A stretch of DNA of 64,000 nucleotides from JAVEYA01 sp034003745. GTDB taxonomy: Bacteria > Bacillota > Peptococcia > DRI-13 > PHAD01. A model generated the notes under the pieces. The model made no database searches. It was not told the DNA's origin and saw only the letters and a list, made by a program, of their open reading frames with translations. The translations under genes and the position numbers were made by a program. The DNA is taken from the NCBI GenBank assembly GCA_034003745.1, contig JAVEYA010000001.1:8674-72673 (forward strand), read 5' to 3'. Shown here piece after piece: positions 62,832 through 64,000 of the stretch (its first letter is position 1; each line of letters starts with the position of its first letter).

Positions 62832-64000
62832 TTACCGTTCCAGTTCCTGCAGCCATGCGGAGGCATCCGCATCACTGGGCATCCGCCAGTCCCCCCGCGG
62901 CGAAAGGTTAATGGAACCGACCTTGGGCCCGTCAGGCAGGCAGGAACGCTTGAATTGGCTCTTAAAGAAGCGCCGGTAAAATCCGGTGAGCCACTCCTTG
63001 ATTGCCTGGGGAGTATACACGCCGGCATAAGCCTGTTCCGCCAGGAAGAGAATTTTTTTCGGCTCCATGCCATAGCGCAGCATATAGAAGAGAAAAAAGT
63101 CATGCAGAACGTAGGGTCCGATCACTTCCTCGGTTTTTTGCTGAATTTTGCCTTCTTTATCAGGCGGCAACAGTTCCGGGCTGATGGGCGTCGCGCTAAT
63201 CCGGTGCAACACCTCGCGGGCCGGGCCGGCAAAAATATTATCCGCCGCCCATTCCACCAGAAAGCGTACCAGTGTTTTGGGAATCCCGGCGTTGACGCCG
63301 TACATGGACATATGGTCTCCGTTATAGGTGGCCCAGCCCAGAGCCAGCTCGGATAAATCTCCTGTTCCCACAACCAGGCCGCCTTCCTTGTTGGCCAAGT
63401 CCATCAGGATTTGTGTACGCTCCCTCGCCTGAACATTTTCATAAGTGATATCGAAAACAGCAGGATCATGCCCAATATCGGCAAAATGCTGCAGACAAGC
63501 CTTTTTGATATCGATCTCCCGGCTTTCCACCCGCAATTCTTTCATTAACGTCAACGCGTTGCCCAAAGTCTGGTCCGAAGTCCCAAATCCCGGCATGGTA
63601 ATGGCCAGGACGCTTTGCGGCGGCCTTTTTAAAACTTCCGCGGTTTTCACCGCCACCAGGAGCGCCAGCGTGGAATCCAGGCCCCCGGAGATGCCCAGCA
63701 CGGCGCGTCTGGAGCCGGTATGCTCCATCCGCTTGGCCAGGCCCGTTACCTGGATATTGAAAATTTCACGGCATCTTTCCGCAAAGATCTCCTTGTTCTG
63801 GGGTACAAAGGGGTTTTTATTAAAGGTTCGCCGCAAATTTTCTATTTTAAACGGGATTTCCTTCGTGAAATAAAAGGGTACCGTCCGGTATTTCCCAAAG
63901 CCATCCTCCAGTTCGCCCGTATCCGCAAAACTCTTGTTGGTCTGACGGTCATAGTTAAGAATATCCAGGTCAATATCCGCGAAATACAACTTGCTCTCCC
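62832..64000 (-). CDS. nadE: Glutamine-dependent NAD+ synthetase (5' end outside window)
   Basis: The gene continues past the right edge; about 389 C-terminal residues are visible. The TTG at 63989 is internal, since the frame stays open to the edge. The ATP-PPase loop LGISGGLDSTLALLVAV, TMPGFGTSDQTLGNA, and GTGDLSELALGWATYNGDHM are intact. The part before (YFADIDLDILNYDRQTNKSF) is the end of a CN-hydrolase glutaminase domain. It makes NAD from deamido-NAD, ATP and glutamine. Confidence 0.93.
   Translation of the reverse strand, partial: ESKLYFADIDLDILNYDRQTNKSFADTGELEDGFGKYRTVPFYFTKEIPFKIENLRRTFNKNPFVPQNKEIFAERCREIFNIQVTGLAKRMEHTGSRRAVLGISGGLDSTLALLVAVKTAEVLKRPPQSVLAITMPGFGTSDQTLGNALTLMKELRVESREIDIKKACLQHFADIGHDPAVFDITYENVQARERTQILMDLANKEGGLVVGTGDLSELALGWATYNGDHMSMYGVNAGIPKTLVRFLVEWAADNIFAGPAREVLHRISATPISPELLPPDKEGKIQQKTEEVIGPYVLHDFFLFYMLRYGMEPKKILFLAEQAYAGVYTPQAIKEWLTGFYRRFFKSQFKRSCLPDGPKVGSINLSPRGDWRMPSDADASAWLQELER

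Noticed and set aside
1..64000. tRNA, rRNA, CRISPR arrays or insertion sequences
   Set aside because: None seen in the intergenic stretches; no transposase frame and no spaced direct repeats.

Overview
This 64 kb window looks like chromosome of an endospore-forming Bacillota (Firmicute), probably a Clostridia lineage of the Peptococcaceae or Moorella type. The evidence is the set of sporulation genes (yqfC, yqfD, spoIIP with a sigma-E-like promoter), the T-box, CIRCE and ANTAR-type RNA controls, and an hrcA-grpE-dnaK-dnaJ operon that carries an archaeal-type (group III) chaperonin, an arrangement reported from Carboxydothermus and relatives. No integrase, transposase, CRISPR array, tRNA or rRNA was found. 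The assignment is inference from gene content, not from a search.

Layout. (1) 1-21.0 kb is read almost entirely on the minus strand and follows the conserved Bacillus order yqeZ-yqfA-yqfC-yqfD-phoH-yqfF-ybeY-cdd-era-yqzL-recO-glyQ-glyS-ccpN. Inserted into it are a HlyC/CorC-type CBS protein, a DUF3048 lipoprotein, a YibE/F membrane protein, the Mg2+ channel mgtE, deoC and a DUF4342 protein. (2) 21.0-34.5 kb is a plus-strand accessory block: a lytic transglycosylase; a NHL / FecR / metallo-beta-lactamase / CHASE2-cyclase operon; an adenine deaminase / purine permease / phosphoribosyltransferase operon; a zinc-ribbon protein; and amtB-glnB behind an ANTAR-type attenuator. (3) 34.6-37.1 kb (minus) is feoA-feoB plus a small Cys-rich membrane protein, with two copies of a GTTAG-N6-CTAAC operator-like site. 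Blocks 2 and 3 split the yqeY-yqeZ neighbourhood that is continuous in Bacillus. (4) 37.2-50.8 kb (minus) holds yqeY, rpsU, a HIT protein, mtaB, rsmE, prmA, the heat-shock operon hrcA-cpn-grpE-dnaK-dnaJ under a perfect CIRCE, hemW and lepA. (5) 50.9-64 kb holds murJ, spoIIP, a small 4-TM holin-like protein, rpsT (+), hslO, holA, a D-Ala-D-Ala carboxypeptidase, comEA-comEC (+), a eukaryotic-type hexokinase, and NAD synthetase running off the right edge. A CcpN-type regulator runs off the left edge.

The most interesting observation is the mgtE leader (about 7474-7634). It contains a 17-codon ORF with a strong SD and a Tyr-Pro-Pro stretch. The Pro codons form arm 1 of a four-arm set of mutually exclusive hairpins; arm 4 contains part of the mgtE Shine-Dalgarno. 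This has the geometry of a translational attenuator that could sense Mg2+ through Pro-dependent ribosome behaviour, instead of the M-box riboswitch usual for mgtE. Also notable are the amtB leader with tandem A1/G4 hexaloops, the FecR-CHASE2 cyclase operon with a possible cognate phosphodiesterase, a P-II protein lacking the modifiable T-loop Tyr, and several dispersed palindromic repeats, one inserted in frame inside hemW.
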